In this document: positions 39,065 to 49,074 of the stretch, piece after piece | Layout: every line of letters begins with the position of its first letter | How positions within the stretch are numbered: the stretch's first letter is position 1 | DNA from: Microbacterium sp. | GTDB lineage: Bacteria > Actinomycetota > Actinomycetes > Actinomycetales > Microbacteriaceae | Length of the DNA stretch: 64,000 nt | Assembly: GCF_017305435.1 (NCBI RefSeq) | Contig: NZ_JAFKIP010000003.1 | Span: 248,001 to 312,000 of the forward strand | Direction of reading: 5' to 3' | Made by a program: the position numbers and the translations under genes | Notes under the pieces: model-generated | The model's database searches: none | What the model saw: only the letters and a program-made list of their open reading frames with translations | What the model was told of the DNA's origin: nothing

Positions 39065-40426
39065 ATGGCATCCAAACGCGCAGCGACGACGCTCGCCTAC
39101 CGCTGCACCGAATGCGGTTGGACGAGCGTCAAGTGGGTCGGCCGGTGCGGCGAATGCCAGCAGTGGGGCACCGTCGTCGAAGCGGCGACACCGACCGGCA
39201 TCGCCGCGGCATCCGTGGCCGCGCTCGCACCGACCCGCTCGGCACGCCCCATCACCGAGATCGACACGCGCGAGACGCCGCGCCGCACGACCGGCGTCGG
39301 CGAGTTCGATCGCGTGCTCGGCGGGGGCATCGTCCCCGGCGCCGCGATCCTGCTCTCGGGCGAGCCGGGCGTCGGCAAGTCGACGCTGCTGCTCGAGGTC
39401 GCCGCGCGCACGGCCGCGGCCGGCCGACGGGTGCTGTACGTGAGCGCGGAGGAGTCGCTCGGCCAGGTGCGCCTGCGGGCCGAGCGGACGGGCGCGCTGC
39501 ACGACGAGCTCTATCTCGCGAGCGAGACCGACCTCGCGACCGTGCTCGGCCACGTCGACGAGACCGCCCCTGAGCTCCTCGTCGTCGACTCGGTGCAGAC
39601 GGTCGCGTCCAGCCTCGTGGACGGATCGGCCGGCCACCCGAGCCAGGTGCGCGAAGTGGCATCCACCCTCATCCGCGTCGCGAAGGAGCGGAACCTCCCC
39701 GTCATCCTCGTCGGCCACGTCACGAAGGACGGCCAGGTCGCGGGTCCCCGCATCCTCGAGCACCTCGTCGACGTCGTCTGCCACTTCGAGGGCGACAGAC
39801 AGACGTCGCTGCGGTTCGTGCGGGCCCTGAAGAACCGGTTCGGCGCGACCGACGAGGTCGGCTGCTTCGAGCAGACGCAGCACGGCATCGCCGAGGTGCC
39901 CGACCCGAGCGCGCTGTTCCTCGGCCACGGTTCGCGCGAACCGGGCACGTGCGTCACCGTCGCGCTCGAGGGGCGGCGCGCCCTGCCTGTCGAAGTGCAG
40001 GCGCTGACCCTGCCGGGGTCGGGACCGAACCCGCGTCGTGTCGTGAGCGGCGTGGACGGCGCGCGCGTCGCGATGATCCTCGCCGTGCTCGAGAAGCGTG
40101 CGAACATCCGCGTGTCCGATCAGGACGTGTACGTCTCGACCGTCGGCGGCGTCCGCCTCGTCGAGCCGGCCGCCGATCTCGCGATCGCCCTCGCCGTCGC
40201 GAGCGCGGTCTCGAACCGACCGAACCCCGCGAAGCTCGTCGCGATCGGCGAGCTGAGCCTCGCCGGCGAGGTGCGCGCCGTGACGCAGCACGACCAGAGG
40301 CGCGCCGAGGCGGCGCGCCTCGGCTACCGGTCGGTCGTCGACACGGCATCCACCGACCTGCGCGGCGCGCTGCGCGACCTCGCCCGCCTGCATCCGATCC
40401 CGCGCGGCGACGAGCCCTCGTTCTGA
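39065..40426 (+). CDS. radA: DNA repair protein RadA
   Basis: RecA-like branch-migration factor of 453 residues. Zinc finger Cys14, Cys17, Cys28, Cys31 (CTEC...CGEC); Walker A GEPGVGKST near residue 100; the RadA-specific KNRFG motif (LKNRFGATDE); and a C-terminal Lon-like domain from about residue 290. Lengths and motifs match the family. Acts in homologous recombination and processing of branched intermediates. It ends 20 nt before the convergent SseB-like gene. Confidence 0.97.
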   Translation: MASKRAATTLAYRCTECGWTSVKWVGRCGECQQWGTVVEAATPTGIAAASVAALAPTRSARPITEIDTRETPRRTTGVGEFDRVLGGGIVPGAAILLSGEPGVGKSTLLLEVAARTAAAGRRVLYVSAEESLGQVRLRAERTGALHDELYLASETDLATVLGHVDETAPELLVVDSVQTVASSLVDGSAGHPSQVREVASTLIRVAKERNLPVILVGHVTKDGQVAGPRILEHLVDVVCHFEGDRQTSLRFVRALKNRFGATDEVGCFEQTQHGIAEVPDPSALFLGHGSREPGTCVTVALEGRRALPVEVQALTLPGSGPNPRRVVSGVDGARVAMILAVLEKRANIRVSDQDVYVSTVGGVRLVEPAADLAIALAVASAVSNRPNPAKLVAIGELSLAGEVRAVTQHDQRRAEAARLGYRSVVDTASTDLRGALRDLARLHPIPRGDEPSF

Positions 40427-40445
40427 GGCGGGCAGCGCCGCCGGG

Positions 40446-40847
40446 TCAGGCGTCGAGCGCCGCGATGAGGTCCGCCGGGGATGCCTGCATCGGATGCGGC
40501 CCCGCGATGTCGAAGAACACCGTGGTGATCTCGGCCTCGTGGACGCCCAGGAACGCTCGCAGCCACCCGGGCGACTGCAGGCCGACCGCCGGCGGGAGAG
40601 CGGCGGGCTTGTGGGTCGCGTCGCTGAACAGCAGCAGCGCGACATCACCCGTGTTCGGGTCGCGATAGGTCCAGACCTCGCCGCCGTCGCGGGGGTCGTC
40701 GCGCTGACCGGGGCGCAGGAGCGGCACGACCGTCGGCCCGTGCCGCAGCGCGAAGGCGAGCGCGGCCATGTCCTGCGTCTGCAGGGCGTCGGCCAGCTGC
40801 GTGTTGCGGAACTCCAGGGGCGGTTTCGCGCGCTTCTTGCCGGCCAT
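40446..40847 (-). CDS. SseB-like small protein
   Basis: Cytoplasmic-looking protein of 133 residues from MAGKKRAK. The core LADALQTQDMAALAFALRHGPTVVPLL, the DVALLLFSDATH segment and GLQSPGWLRAF resemble the SseB N-terminal domain. Family function is unclear. The start at 40847 is chosen because upstream codons lie in a hairpin (40875-40920). It is convergent with radA and preceded by about 260 nt of gene-free sequence. Confidence 0.65.
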   Translation of the reverse strand: MAGKKRAKPPLEFRNTQLADALQTQDMAALAFALRHGPTVVPLLRPGQRDDPRDGGEVWTYRDPNTGDVALLLFSDATHKPAALPPAVGLQSPGWLRAFLGVHEAEITTVFFDIAGPHPMQASPADLIAALDA

Positions 40848-40874
40848 GGCATCCAGCCTAGAAGCAAAAGAGAG

Positions 40875-40920
40875 GGCCCTCTCGATCGCCACATTGGGGA
40901 CTGGGAGGATCGAGAGGGCC
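40875..40920. terminator. Hairpin in gene-free region upstream of SseB-like gene
   Basis: GGCCCTCTCGATC (40875-40887) pairs perfectly with 40908-40920 around a 20-nt loop. It could be a leader hairpin or the end of the transcript of the secreted-protein gene at 41112. The surrounding 40848-41111 stretch holds no gene I can support. Confidence 0.55.
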
Positions 40921-41111
40921 ACGCTCACTCAGCAGACGTCCATGAGATCGAGCCGTTGGGGAGCGGCATCGGGTACCACTGCTGGGGACAGCGGGGAATC
41001 CGCCGAGGAGCTACATCCAGCGTACGCACCCGCATTCAGACTGTCGCCCGCTCGCGGGTCACGGCGGATGAGAATGCTCTCAGAATGTCGTGTGCGGGCG
41101 CCGACGCGGCA

Positions 41112-41804
41112 TCACTGGAGCTCGAACATCTTGGTGTCCGCGCCGACGATCCCGCCGATCGACACCTGCAGGTGGTAATACCCGGCGGCGGCGGAGGGGC
41201 GCGACGTCGAATCGCAGGTGTCCACCGAGGAGCGCGTCCGATCCCATACGAGCGGCGTGACGCTGCCGACGGTCTGCCCCGCGGCGAGCTGCACCACCTG
41301 GTCGCTCGACTCGCTCTGGCAGTCGGTCGACCGCCACCACGTGTCCGTCCCGCTCGTGATGACGAACGCCTGCGTCGCCGTCCCGACATTGATCAGGCAC
41401 GGCGTGCTCGAGGTGTTGGACAGCGAGATCGAGAGCTGGGGCTGCTCCCCCGCGCCGTACGAATCCTTGTCGGTGACGGCCAGCACCGAGATGTCCGACG
41501 TCGTGCAGGCGGGGATCGCGGGGTCGGTGCCGGATGCCGAGGGTGCCGGGTCGGCCGCGGGCGCGGTCGTCGCCTCACCCGCGGGCGTCGTCGCCGAGGG
41601 GGTCGGCGAGATGCTGGCCGTGGTCCCCGTCGGCGCGGGGGTCGCGCCCGTCCCGCCGGCGGCGCCCTTCCAGGGCTGCCAGATCGCGAGGACGACGGCG
41701 ATGACGATCGCGAGGACGATCAGCACCGCGACGAGGCGTCGTCGCCGATACACGGCGGCGGACGGGCGACGGCGCACGGCCTCGGTCGGTCGACGGGTGC
41801 TCAC
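41112..41804 (-). CDS. Membrane-anchored secreted protein, function unknown
   Basis: Protein of 230 residues. A short basic N-terminus (RRRPSAAVYRRRR) leads to one membrane helix (about residues 24-42), then a Thr/Ser/Pro/Ala-rich linker to about residue 100, then a beta-rich domain with cysteines (ACTTSD, TPCLIN, STDCQSE, DTCDS). The domain appears extracellular. Resembles unnamed actinobacterial secreted proteins; no function can be assigned. Confidence 0.75.
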   Translation of the reverse strand: MSTRRPTEAVRRRPSAAVYRRRRLVAVLIVLAIVIAVVLAIWQPWKGAAGGTGATPAPTGTTASISPTPSATTPAGEATTAPAADPAPSASGTDPAIPACTTSDISVLAVTDKDSYGAGEQPQLSISLSNTSSTPCLINVGTATQAFVITSGTDTWWRSTDCQSESSDQVVQLAAGQTVGSVTPLVWDRTRSSVDTCDSTSRPSAAAGYYHLQVSIGGIVGADTKMFELQ

Positions 41805-41830
41805 CCGTCCAGGCTATGCGGCCCGCGCCG

Positions 41831-42331
41831 TCAGAGCTGCTTGAGCATGCGGGTGTTGCCGAGCGTGTTCGGTTTGACATGCGCCAGGTCGAGGAACTCC
41901 GCGACACCCTCGTCGGGTGAGCGCAGCAGTTGGGAGTACACGTCGGGGTCGACGACCTGCTCGCCGATCGGCGCGAAGCCGCGTCGAGAGAAGAAGTCGA
42001 CTTCGAACGTCAGACAGAACAGCCGCGACAGGCCGAGCGCGCGCGCCTTCTCCTCGAGGTGCGCGACGACCGCGCCGCCCACGCCGTGATGGAGCCAGCC
42101 GTCGGCGACGATGAGCGTGCGGATCTCACCGAGGTCCTCCCACATGACGTGCAGCGCGCCGCAGCCGATGAGCTCGCCGTCCGACTCCGCGACGACGAAC
42201 TCCTGCACGGCCTCGTAGACGGTGACGACGTCCTTGCCGAGGAGGATCCGTCGCTGCACCCACGGATCGAGAAGGCCCAGGATGCCGCGCACGTCGGAGG
42301 TGCGCGCGGCGCGGACGGTGAAGGCGGTCAC
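41831..42331 (-). CDS. ArgA-like amino-acid N-acetyltransferase
   Basis: GNAT protein of 166 residues close to the short actinobacterial amino-acid N-acetyltransferases that start arginine biosynthesis. It has LLGKDVVTVYEAVQEFVVAE, a LGEIRTLIVADGWLHHGVGGAVV coenzyme A region, and LFCLTFEVDFFSRRGFAPI near the end. GTG start at 42331. The reaction would be acetyl-CoA plus glutamate to N-acetylglutamate. No arg gene is nearby, so this rests on family pattern. Confidence 0.75.
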   Translation of the reverse strand: MTAFTVRAARTSDVRGILGLLDPWVQRRILLGKDVVTVYEAVQEFVVAESDGELIGCGALHVMWEDLGEIRTLIVADGWLHHGVGGAVVAHLEEKARALGLSRLFCLTFEVDFFSRRGFAPIGEQVVDPDVYSQLLRSPDEGVAEFLDLAHVKPNTLGNTRMLKQL

Positions 42332-42451
42332 GCACCCACTGTATTGCCGTTGCGCCGTCCCCACCCTCGCGACCCCTACGCTGGAGCCTGAGCCGGCGAC
42401 GTCCGCGCACCCGCCACGGACGCGTCGCAGCTCTCGCCGAGGGGAGGCGCC

Positions 42452-44986
42452 GTGAGCGTGCTGCGCGACTACGCGGCATCCGTGTCGCAGCCGACCCTCG
42501 CGTTCGCGGGTTCCGGCGAGCAGCGCTACGACGAGGTCGTCGACGAGGGCGGCGCGCTGCGGTCGGGATGGAAGGCGCTCGCCGAGCACGCCCTCGCCCT
42601 CACCGCCGACGATCTGCTCCGCGTCGACGGCGAGATCACGCGCTTCCTCGCCGACGACGGCGTCTCGTACGTCCGCGCCGATCCGGACACGGACGGCGGG
42701 GCGCAGCCCTGGCAGCTCGATCCGATGCCGCTCGTCCTCGACGCGCCGTCGTGGGCGCCGCTGGAGATCGGACTCGCCCAGCGCGCAGAACTGCTGAACG
42801 CGATCCTGGTGGACGTCTACGGCGAGCAGCGCCTCCTGCGCGAGCGCATCGTGCCGTCGGCGGTGATCTTCGGGCACAGCGGATTCCTCCGCCCCCTCGC
42901 CCGCACGAGCGCGATCGACCGGCATCCGCTGCTCCTCTCCGCCGTCGACCTCGGCCGCGACGGGCACGGCGAATGGCGCGTGCTGGCCGACCGCGTGCAG
43001 GCGCCCTCCGGGCTCGGATTCGCCGCCGAGAACCGGCGCGTGATCTCACAGGTGCTCCCCGATCTCTTCCAGGAGAGCACCCTCCACCACATCGACCCGT
43101 ACTTCGCGGCGCTGCGCGCGGCGCTGCTGACCTCGGTCGCCGACACCGTCGACGACCCGCGCGTCGTCGTCCTCTCCCCCGGCACGCTGAGCGAGACGGC
43201 GTTCGATCAGGCGTTCCTCGCGAACGCGCTCGGCTTCCCGCTGGTCCAGGGCAGCGACCTCGTCGTGCGCGACGGGTACGTGTGGATGAAGCCCGCGCGC
43301 TGGCCCGACAAGCGGCCCACCGATCGGATCGACGTCATCATCCGGCGGGTGGATGCCGCCTGGTGCGATCCGCTCGAGCTGCGCGGCGACTCGCGCCTCG
43401 GCGTCGCGGGGCTCACCGAGGCGGTCCGCCGCGGCACCGTGCGCCTCGTCAACGGGCTCGGTGCGGGCGTTCTCGAGAACCCCGCGCTCATGCCCTACCT
43501 CGCCGACGCGTGCGAGCTGCTGCTCGGCGAACAGCTGCGACTGCCGTCCGCGCCGACGTGGTGGTGCGGCGACGCGGCATCCCGCGCCCTGGTCCTGGAC
43601 CGTCTGGCGGCGGGCGATCCGACACTCCTCGTCCGCGCGATCGACGAACCCCGCCGGTCCGTCACCGCGACGCCGATCGACGAACTCGCCGCGCGCATCG
43701 CCGCGGCACCGCACCGCTATGTCGGCCAGGATCAGCTGCCCCTCTCGCAGACGCCGGTGTGGGATGCCTCGGGCGCTCAGCCGCGCGCGGCATCGCAGCC
43801 GCTTACGCTGCGCGCCTTCACGCTCCGCTACGGTTCCGCCTACCGTCCGCTCGTCGGCGGGCTCGCGAGCGTGCGCGCGCACCCCGACGCGCCGCCGCGC
43901 GCGAAGGACGTGTGGGTGCTCAAGAGCGCCGAGACGGACCCCGACCAGAATCTCACCGAGATCGCCCCGCTGCCGACGGCGCGTTCGACCCCCCCGCTCG
44001 CGCCCCGAGCCCACGCCGACCTGTTCTGGACCGGCCGGTACGCCGAACGCACGGAAGACCTGCTGCGGCTGCTGCTCGCGGCGCAGGCCGAGCTCGACCA
44101 GCCGGGCGCGTACGCGGCGGGCGTCATCGCCGAGAGTCCGCGCGTGCTGCTGGACGCCCTCGCGCGCCTCGCCGGCATGCGATCGCTCGAGCCCGAGGCG
44201 GAGTTCCGCTCGCTCCTTCTCGACGCCGCGCGTCCGGGGTCGGCGGCGCACGGCGTCGCCCGGCTGCGGGAGGCGATGGAGGGCGTCCGCGATCAGCTGT
44301 CGGGTGACACGTGGCGCGTGTTCGCGAACATCGATCGGGCGACGCGGGCGCTGCGCAGCTCCGCCCACCCGCACCGGACGGCCGAATCGGGCGGGCGCAT
44401 GCTCGCCGCGATGCTGTCGCTCTACGGCGTGACGGCGAACATGATCCGCGACACCGGGTGGCACATGATCGAGGCGGGCCGCTACCTCGAGCGGGGCCTG
44501 CAGCTGTGCGAACTTCTCACGGCGGGTTTCGCGGAGCGGCGCGAGGGGCGTGCGGCGCGGAACGTCCTGGAGGCGGTGCTGATCGCCTCCGAGAGCGTCG
44601 TCACGTACCGCCGGCGCTATCGCGGATCGGTGCGCGCGGCGGACGTCCTCGATCTCCTCCTGCTCGATCGCAGCAACCCGCGCTCCCTGCGCTTCGCGCT
44701 CGACGAGCTGCGCACGCACCTGGCCGCGATGCCGGCTTCGACGGGCTCGACGCGCGCGGAGCGCCTCCTCGACCACCTCGAGACCGAGCTCGCGGCCGCC
44801 GATGTGTCCTCGCTCGGCGCCGCGACCCAGGGCCGCCGGGACGTGCTCGTCGACTTCCTCGCGCAGGTGACGGAGCAGCTCGAGCGCCTCTCCGACGCGG
44901 TGCGCCATCTGCACTTCGAGAGCGGGCCGCCCGCCGTGCCCCTCTCGGAGCTGTCGCTCATCGAAGTGATGGAGAGCCGCGCATGA
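42452..44986 (+). CDS. Circularly permuted ATP-grasp fused to Alpha-E domain
   Basis: Protein of 844 residues that joins two families often found as separate neighbouring genes. Residues to about 500 are a circularly permuted type-2 ATP-grasp (RFLADDGVSYV, HIDPYFAALRAALL, VVLSPGTLSETAFDQAFLA, GRLVKPARW-like VWMKPARWPDKRP); the remainder is an Alpha-E (DUF403) domain (DLFWTGRYAERTEDLLRLLL onward). ATP-grasp enzymes make amide bonds, but product and substrates are unknown. It overlaps the transglutaminase gene by 4 nt (ATGA). Confidence 0.88.
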   Translation: MSVLRDYAASVSQPTLAFAGSGEQRYDEVVDEGGALRSGWKALAEHALALTADDLLRVDGEITRFLADDGVSYVRADPDTDGGAQPWQLDPMPLVLDAPSWAPLEIGLAQRAELLNAILVDVYGEQRLLRERIVPSAVIFGHSGFLRPLARTSAIDRHPLLLSAVDLGRDGHGEWRVLADRVQAPSGLGFAAENRRVISQVLPDLFQESTLHHIDPYFAALRAALLTSVADTVDDPRVVVLSPGTLSETAFDQAFLANALGFPLVQGSDLVVRDGYVWMKPARWPDKRPTDRIDVIIRRVDAAWCDPLELRGDSRLGVAGLTEAVRRGTVRLVNGLGAGVLENPALMPYLADACELLLGEQLRLPSAPTWWCGDAASRALVLDRLAAGDPTLLVRAIDEPRRSVTATPIDELAARIAAAPHRYVGQDQLPLSQTPVWDASGAQPRAASQPLTLRAFTLRYGSAYRPLVGGLASVRAHPDAPPRAKDVWVLKSAETDPDQNLTEIAPLPTARSTPPLAPRAHADLFWTGRYAERTEDLLRLLLAAQAELDQPGAYAAGVIAESPRVLLDALARLAGMRSLEPEAEFRSLLLDAARPGSAAHGVARLREAMEGVRDQLSGDTWRVFANIDRATRALRSSAHPHRTAESGGRMLAAMLSLYGVTANMIRDTGWHMIEAGRYLERGLQLCELLTAGFAERREGRAARNVLEAVLIASESVVTYRRRYRGSVRAADVLDLLLLDRSNPRSLRFALDELRTHLAAMPASTGSTRAERLLDHLETELAAADVSSLGAATQGRRDVLVDFLAQVTEQLERLSDAVRHLHFESGPPAVPLSELSLIEVMESRA

Positions 44987-45918
44987 GGGCCTACCGGGTG
45001 TGGCATCGCACGGCGTACACGTACAGCAAGCCCGTCCAGGACAGCGTCGGGCAGTTCCACCTCGTGCCGCGGCCCCTGCCCTGGCAGCGCGTCGAGGCAT
45101 CCGATGTCATCGTGTCGCCCGAGCCGGGCGACCTCTCGGCCGACCGCGACTACTTCGGCAACTCGTCGACCTACTTCCACGTCACCGATCCGCACGCCGA
45201 GCTCACGATCACCTCGTCGAGCGAGGTGGTGGTGGATGACCCCGTCTACGATCAGGCCGCTCTCGCACAGCCGTGGGAGCACGCGCGTCCGCTGCTGCAC
45301 CCGGAGGTGCCGGGTGCCTGGCGCGCGACGGAGTACGCGCTCGAGTCGACGCGCGCGCGACACGTGCCGGAGGCGACGGCGTACGGCGCGGAGTCGCTCA
45401 CGCCGGGCCGGCCCCTCGGTGAGGCCGCGACCGACCTCATGCAACGGATCTTCCGCGACTTCACCTACGACAAGACCGCGACGACGGTGACATCGACGGT
45501 GGCCGACGCGATGCGGAAGCGCGCGGGCGTCTGCCAGGACTTCGCGCATGTCGCCCTCGCGTGCCTCCGCGGCAACGGCGTCGCGGCACGGTACGTTTCC
45601 GGGTATCTCGCGACCGAGCCGGCACCGGGCAAGGAGCGCGTCTTCGGGGCGGATGCCTCGCACGCCTGGCTGGCGGTGTGGCTGCCGCGCGTGGGAGACG
45701 CGGGAGACGTGGATGCCGCCGGCGACGCCGCGGATGAGGGCCAGTGGCTCGCGATCGACCCGACGAACAACCAGTGGGCGAACGACCGCTACGTCACGGT
45801 CGCGTGGGGACGCGACTACGGCGACGTCTCCCCTGTGAAGGGCATCATCTTCACGAAGGCGAAGCGCTCGACCCTACGCGTGCAGGTCGACGTCGCGCCG
45901 CGGGGCGAGCACGCGTGA
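44983..45918 (+). CDS. Transglutaminase-like family protein
   Basis: Protein of 311 residues with an N-terminal transglutaminase-associated domain (YRVWHRTAYTYSKPVQDS) and a catalytic core. Cys in RAGVCQDFAHVAL, His in DASHAWLAVWLP and Asp in IDPTNNQW form the Cys-His-Asp triad. These proteins act as amidases, peptidases or transamidases. It is translationally coupled to both the ATP-grasp/Alpha-E gene and the GNAT gene, so the three likely act on one peptide or amide. Confidence 0.9.
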   Translation: MRAYRVWHRTAYTYSKPVQDSVGQFHLVPRPLPWQRVEASDVIVSPEPGDLSADRDYFGNSSTYFHVTDPHAELTITSSSEVVVDDPVYDQAALAQPWEHARPLLHPEVPGAWRATEYALESTRARHVPEATAYGAESLTPGRPLGEAATDLMQRIFRDFTYDKTATTVTSTVADAMRKRAGVCQDFAHVALACLRGNGVAARYVSGYLATEPAPGKERVFGADASHAWLAVWLPRVGDAGDVDAAGDAADEGQWLAIDPTNNQWANDRYVTVAWGRDYGDVSPVKGIIFTKAKRSTLRVQVDVAPRGEHA

Positions 45919-46358
45919 GCTGGTCGCTGCGCGCGAGCACGGCGGCGGATGCCGAGTGGATCGCCGAACTGCGAGCCGAGGTGATGCGGCCGGACCTCGA
46001 ACGCCTGGGAGTCTTCGATCCTGTGCGGGTGCGGCAGCGATTCCTCGACGCGTTCGACGCTCGCGTCACATGGATCATCGTCATCGACGGGGCCGACGCA
46101 GGGAGCATTGCGGCCCGACCGGCCGCCGATGGTGTCTGGATCGAGCACTTCTATCTCGCCCCGGCCACTCAGGGTCGAGGCATCGGCGGCGCCGTGCTGG
46201 GACGGGTGCTGGGCGAGCAGTCCGGAACCGTGCGGATCAACGTTCTGCAGGGCAGCCCCGCTCGACGCCTGTACGAGCGGCAGGGCTTCGTCCTCGACTC
46301 CGAGGACGACGTCGACGCCTACCTCGTGCGTCGCGCGAGCGTTCCGAAAGCAGGCTGA
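45915..46358 (+). CDS. GNAT-family N-acetyltransferase
   Basis: Acetyltransferase of 147 residues. The acetyl-CoA binding P-loop is QGRGIGGAVLGRVL, preceded by IEHFYLAPATQ; SPARRLYERQGFVLDSEDDVDAYLVRR closes the fold. The GTG overlaps the transglutaminase TGA (GTGA). This extends the known ATP-grasp/transglutaminase pairing by an acetyltransferase. The terminal codons lie inside an inverted repeat (46344-46413). Confidence 0.85.
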   Translation: MSWSLRASTAADAEWIAELRAEVMRPDLERLGVFDPVRVRQRFLDAFDARVTWIIVIDGADAGSIAARPAADGVWIEHFYLAPATQGRGIGGAVLGRVLGEQSGTVRINVLQGSPARRLYERQGFVLDSEDDVDAYLVRRASVPKAG

Positions 46359-46413
46359 AACCGCCGCCCGAGTGCCCGAAGGACCCTGACCGCACCGTTC
46401 AGCCTGCTTTCGG
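46344..46413. repeat. 16-bp inverted repeat across the GNAT stop codon
   Basis: CCGAAAGCAGGCTGAA at 46344-46359 is the exact reverse complement of 46398-46413, around a 38-nt spacer. The left arm includes the GNAT stop TGA (46356-46358). It may act as a 3' hairpin for the GNAT transcript. Confidence 0.8.
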
Positions 46414-46420
46414 GACGCGG

Positions 46421-46454
46421 AGAGGGGGCGGATGCCGCAGCATCCGCCCCCTCT
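46421..46454. terminator. Bidirectional hairpin terminator between GNAT and clpC
   Basis: A perfect 15-bp stem (46421-46435 with 46440-46454) with a 4-nt CGCA loop. It sits between the convergent GNAT and clpC genes, 15 nt past the clpC stop. The left arm contains AGAGGGGGCGGATGC. It lacks a T-tract but is among the strongest short hairpins in the window. Confidence 0.85.
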
Positions 46455-46468
46455 CCGTCAGACCGGTA

Positions 46469-48994
46469 TCAGCCGCCCGCGACGATGTCGGGCGTGGCCT
46501 CGATCTCGCCGGCCGCTCCCACGCCGACGGCGACGCGCTCACCGCGCGGGCCGTGCTCGAAGAGGAACTTGCCGCCCTCGGCATCCACCTTGACGTGGTC
46601 GCCGGGGTTGAGCTCGCCGTGCAGGATCCGCTCGGACAGCTGGTCCTCGACCTCGCGCTGCATCGCACGGCGGAGGGGCCGGGCACCGAGCGTCGGGTCG
46701 AACCCGATCTCGATCAGGCGGTCCTTCGCGGCGTCCGTCAGCTCGACCGTCATGTCGCGGTCCAGCAGACGCTCGCTCAGACGCTTCGTGAACAGGCCCA
46801 CGATCTGACGGAGCTCGTCCTTGTTCAGCTGCGGGAAGACGATGACGTCGTCGACGCGGTTGAGGAACTCGGGCTTGAAGTGGCGCTTGAGCTCCTCGTC
46901 GACCTTGCCCTTCATCCGCTCGTACGTCGTCTGCGCGTTGCCCTCGACCTGGAACCCGACCGGGCCGCCGGCGATGGCCTGCGAACCGAGGTTGGTCGTC
47001 ATGATGATGACGGTGTTCTTGAAGTCGATGACGCGGCCCTGACCGTCGGTCAGGCGACCCTCTTCGAGGATCTGCAGCAGCGAGTTGAAGATGTCGGGGT
47101 GGGCCTTCTCGATCTCGTCGAAGAGCACCACCGAGAACGGCTTGCGGCGCACCTTCTCGGTGAGCTGGCCGCCCTCTTCGAAGCCGACGAACCCGGGAGG
47201 GGCGCCGAACAGCCGCGAAACGGTGTGCTTCTCGCCGAACTCCGACATGTCGAGGGAGATCAGCGCGCCCTCGTCGTCGAAGAGGAACTCGGCGAGCGCC
47301 TTGGCGAGCTCGGTCTTGCCGACGCCCGTGGGGCCCGCGAAGATGAACGAGCCCGAGGGCCGCTTCGGGTCCTTGAGCCCGGCGCGCTGACGGCGGATCG
47401 TGCGGGAGAGAGCCGCGATGGCCTCCTCCTGCCCGATGACGCGCTGGTGCAGCGCCTTCTCCATGAAGACGAGACGGCTGGTCTCCTCCTCGGTGAGCTT
47501 GAAGACGGGGATGCCGGTCGCCTGCGCGAGCACCTCGGCGATCAGGCCCTCGTCGACGACCGCGTGGGTCGCGACGTCGCCGCTTCGCCATTGCTTCTCC
47601 AGGCGCAGGCGCTCGGCGAGGAGGGACTTCTCCTCGTCGCGCAGGCTCGCGGCCTTCTCGAAGTCCTGCTCCTCGGAGGCGAGCTCCTTGTCCTCGCGGA
47701 CCTTGGCGATCTTCTCGTCGAACTCCCGCAGCTCGGGCGGGCTCGAGAGGATCGACAGGCGCAGGCGCGCGCCGGCCTCGTCGATCAGGTCGATGGCCTT
47801 GTCGGGCAGGAACCGGTCGCTGATGTAGCGGTCGGCGAGGTTCGCGGCGGCGACGATCGCGCCATCGGTGATCTGCACCTTGTGGTGCGCCTCGTAGCGG
47901 TCGCGCAGGCCCTTCAGGATGTTGATCGCGTGGGGCAGCGACGGCTCGGCGACCTGGATCGGCTGGAATCGGCGCTCCAGCGCGGCATCCTTCTCGAAGT
48001 GCTTGCGGTACTCATCGAGGGTCGTCGCGCCGATCGTCTGCAGCTCGCCGCGGGCGAGGAGCGGCTTCAAGATGGATGCCGCGTCGATCGCGCCCTCGGC
48101 GGCGCCCGCACCCACGAGGGTGTGGATCTCGTCGATGAAGACGATGATGTCACCGCGCGTGCGGATCTCCTTCGTGACCTTCTTCAGGCGCTCCTCGAAG
48201 TCACCGCGGTAGCGGGAGCCGGCGATGAGCGAGCCGAGGTCGAGCGAGTAGACCTGCTTGTCCTTCAGCGTCTCGGGGACGTCGTTCTTGACGATCGCCT
48301 GCGCGAGGCCCTCGACGACGGCGGTCTTGCCGACGCCCGGCTCACCGATGAGAACGGGGTTGTTCTTCGAACGGCGCGACAGGATCTGCATGACGCGCTC
48401 GATCTCCTTCTCGCGTCCGATCACGGGGTCGAGCTTGTTGTCGCGCGCGGCCTGCGTGAGGTTGCGGCCGAACTGGTCGAGCACTGCAGAGCCCCCCTGG
48501 GCGGACTGCTGGTTCTGCTCACCGGCACCGGCCGCGACGCCCGCGGGCTCCTTGCCCTGGTAGCCCGAGAGCAGCTGGATGACCTGCTGACGCACCTTGT
48601 TGAGGTCGGCGCCGAGCTTGACGAGCACCTGAGCGGCGACGCCCTCGCCCTCGCGGATGAGGCCGAGGAGGATGTGCTCGGTGCCGATGTAGTTGTGGCC
48701 GAGCTGCAGCGCTTCGCGCAGCGACAGCTCGAGCACCTTCTTGGCGCGCGGCGTGAAGGGGATGTGGCCGGTCGGCTGCTGCTGGCCCTGGCCGATGATG
48801 TCCTGGACCTGCTCGCGCACGGCGTCGAGAGAGATCCCGAGGCTCTCCAGCGCCTTGGCCGCGACACCCTCGCCCTCGTGGATCAGGCCCAGCAGGATGT
48901 GCTCGGTCCCGATGTAGTTGTGGTTGAGCATCTTCGCCTCTTCTTGGGCGAGGACGACGACGCGACGGGCGCGGTCGGTGAATCTCTCGAACAT
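46469..48994 (-). CDS. clpC: ClpC-type AAA+ chaperone (Clp protease ATPase)
   Basis: Hexameric unfoldase of 841 residues feeding proteins to ClpP. It has two N-terminal Clp-N repeats (EHILLGLI twice), AAA domain 1 with GEPGVGKT and [11 protein letters not shown], a UVR-like coiled region (about residues 420-460), and AAA domain 2 with [11 protein letters not shown] and [27 protein letters not shown] is typical near the C-terminus. The ATG at 48994 ([10 protein letters not shown]) is preceded by GGAGGAG. No CtsR or McsA gene is adjacent, as usual in actinobacteria. Confidence 0.97.
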   Translation of the reverse strand: MFERFTDRARRVVVLAQEEAKMLNHNYIGTEHILLGLIHEGEGVAAKALESLGISLDAVREQVQDIIGQGQQQPTGHIPFTPRAKKVLELSLREALQLGHNYIGTEHILLGLIREGEGVAAQVLVKLGADLNKVRQQVIQLLSGYQGKEPAGVAAGAGEQNQQSAQGGSAVLDQFGRNLTQAARDNKLDPVIGREKEIERVMQILSRRSKNNPVLIGEPGVGKTAVVEGLAQAIVKNDVPETLKDKQVYSLDLGSLIAGSRYRGDFEERLKKVTKEIRTRGDIIVFIDEIHTLVGAGAAEGAIDAASILKPLLARGELQTIGATTLDEYRKHFEKDAALERRFQPIQVAEPSLPHAINILKGLRDRYEAHHKVQITDGAIVAAANLADRYISDRFLPDKAIDLIDEAGARLRLSILSSPPELREFDEKIAKVREDKELASEEQDFEKAASLRDEEKSLLAERLRLEKQWRSGDVATHAVVDEGLIAEVLAQATGIPVFKLTEEETSRLVFMEKALHQRVIGQEEAIAALSRTIRRQRAGLKDPKRPSGSFIFAGPTGVGKTELAKALAEFLFDDEGALISLDMSEFGEKHTVSRLFGAPPGFVGFEEGGQLTEKVRRKPFSVVLFDEIEKAHPDIFNSLLQILEEGRLTDGQGRVIDFKNTVIIMTTNLGSQAIAGGPVGFQVEGNAQTTYERMKGKVDEELKRHFKPEFLNRVDDVIVFPQLNKDELRQIVGLFTKRLSERLLDRDMTVELTDAAKDRLIEIGFDPTLGARPLRRAMQREVEDQLSERILHGELNPGDHVKVDAEGGKFLFEHGPRGERVAVGVGAAGEIEATPDIVAGG

Positions 48995-49074
48995 GTCAGC
49001 TCCTCCGGATGCCGAGACTTCTGGCATCTACGTAGAGGCTAACGAGCGATGGATGCCGGTATGCCCGTGTTCGC

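Noticed and set aside
40848-41111. A structured RNA or small gene in the gap upstream of the SseB-like gene
   Set aside because: Only one simple hairpin (40875-40920) stands out. I saw no match to 6C, tmRNA, RNase P, SRP or known riboswitch cores, and no convincing start with a ribosome binding site.
45956-49042. A 1028-codon plus-strand frame opposite clpC
   Set aside because: It is the reverse shadow of clpC, with leucine/aspartate/valine-rich text and no family pattern.
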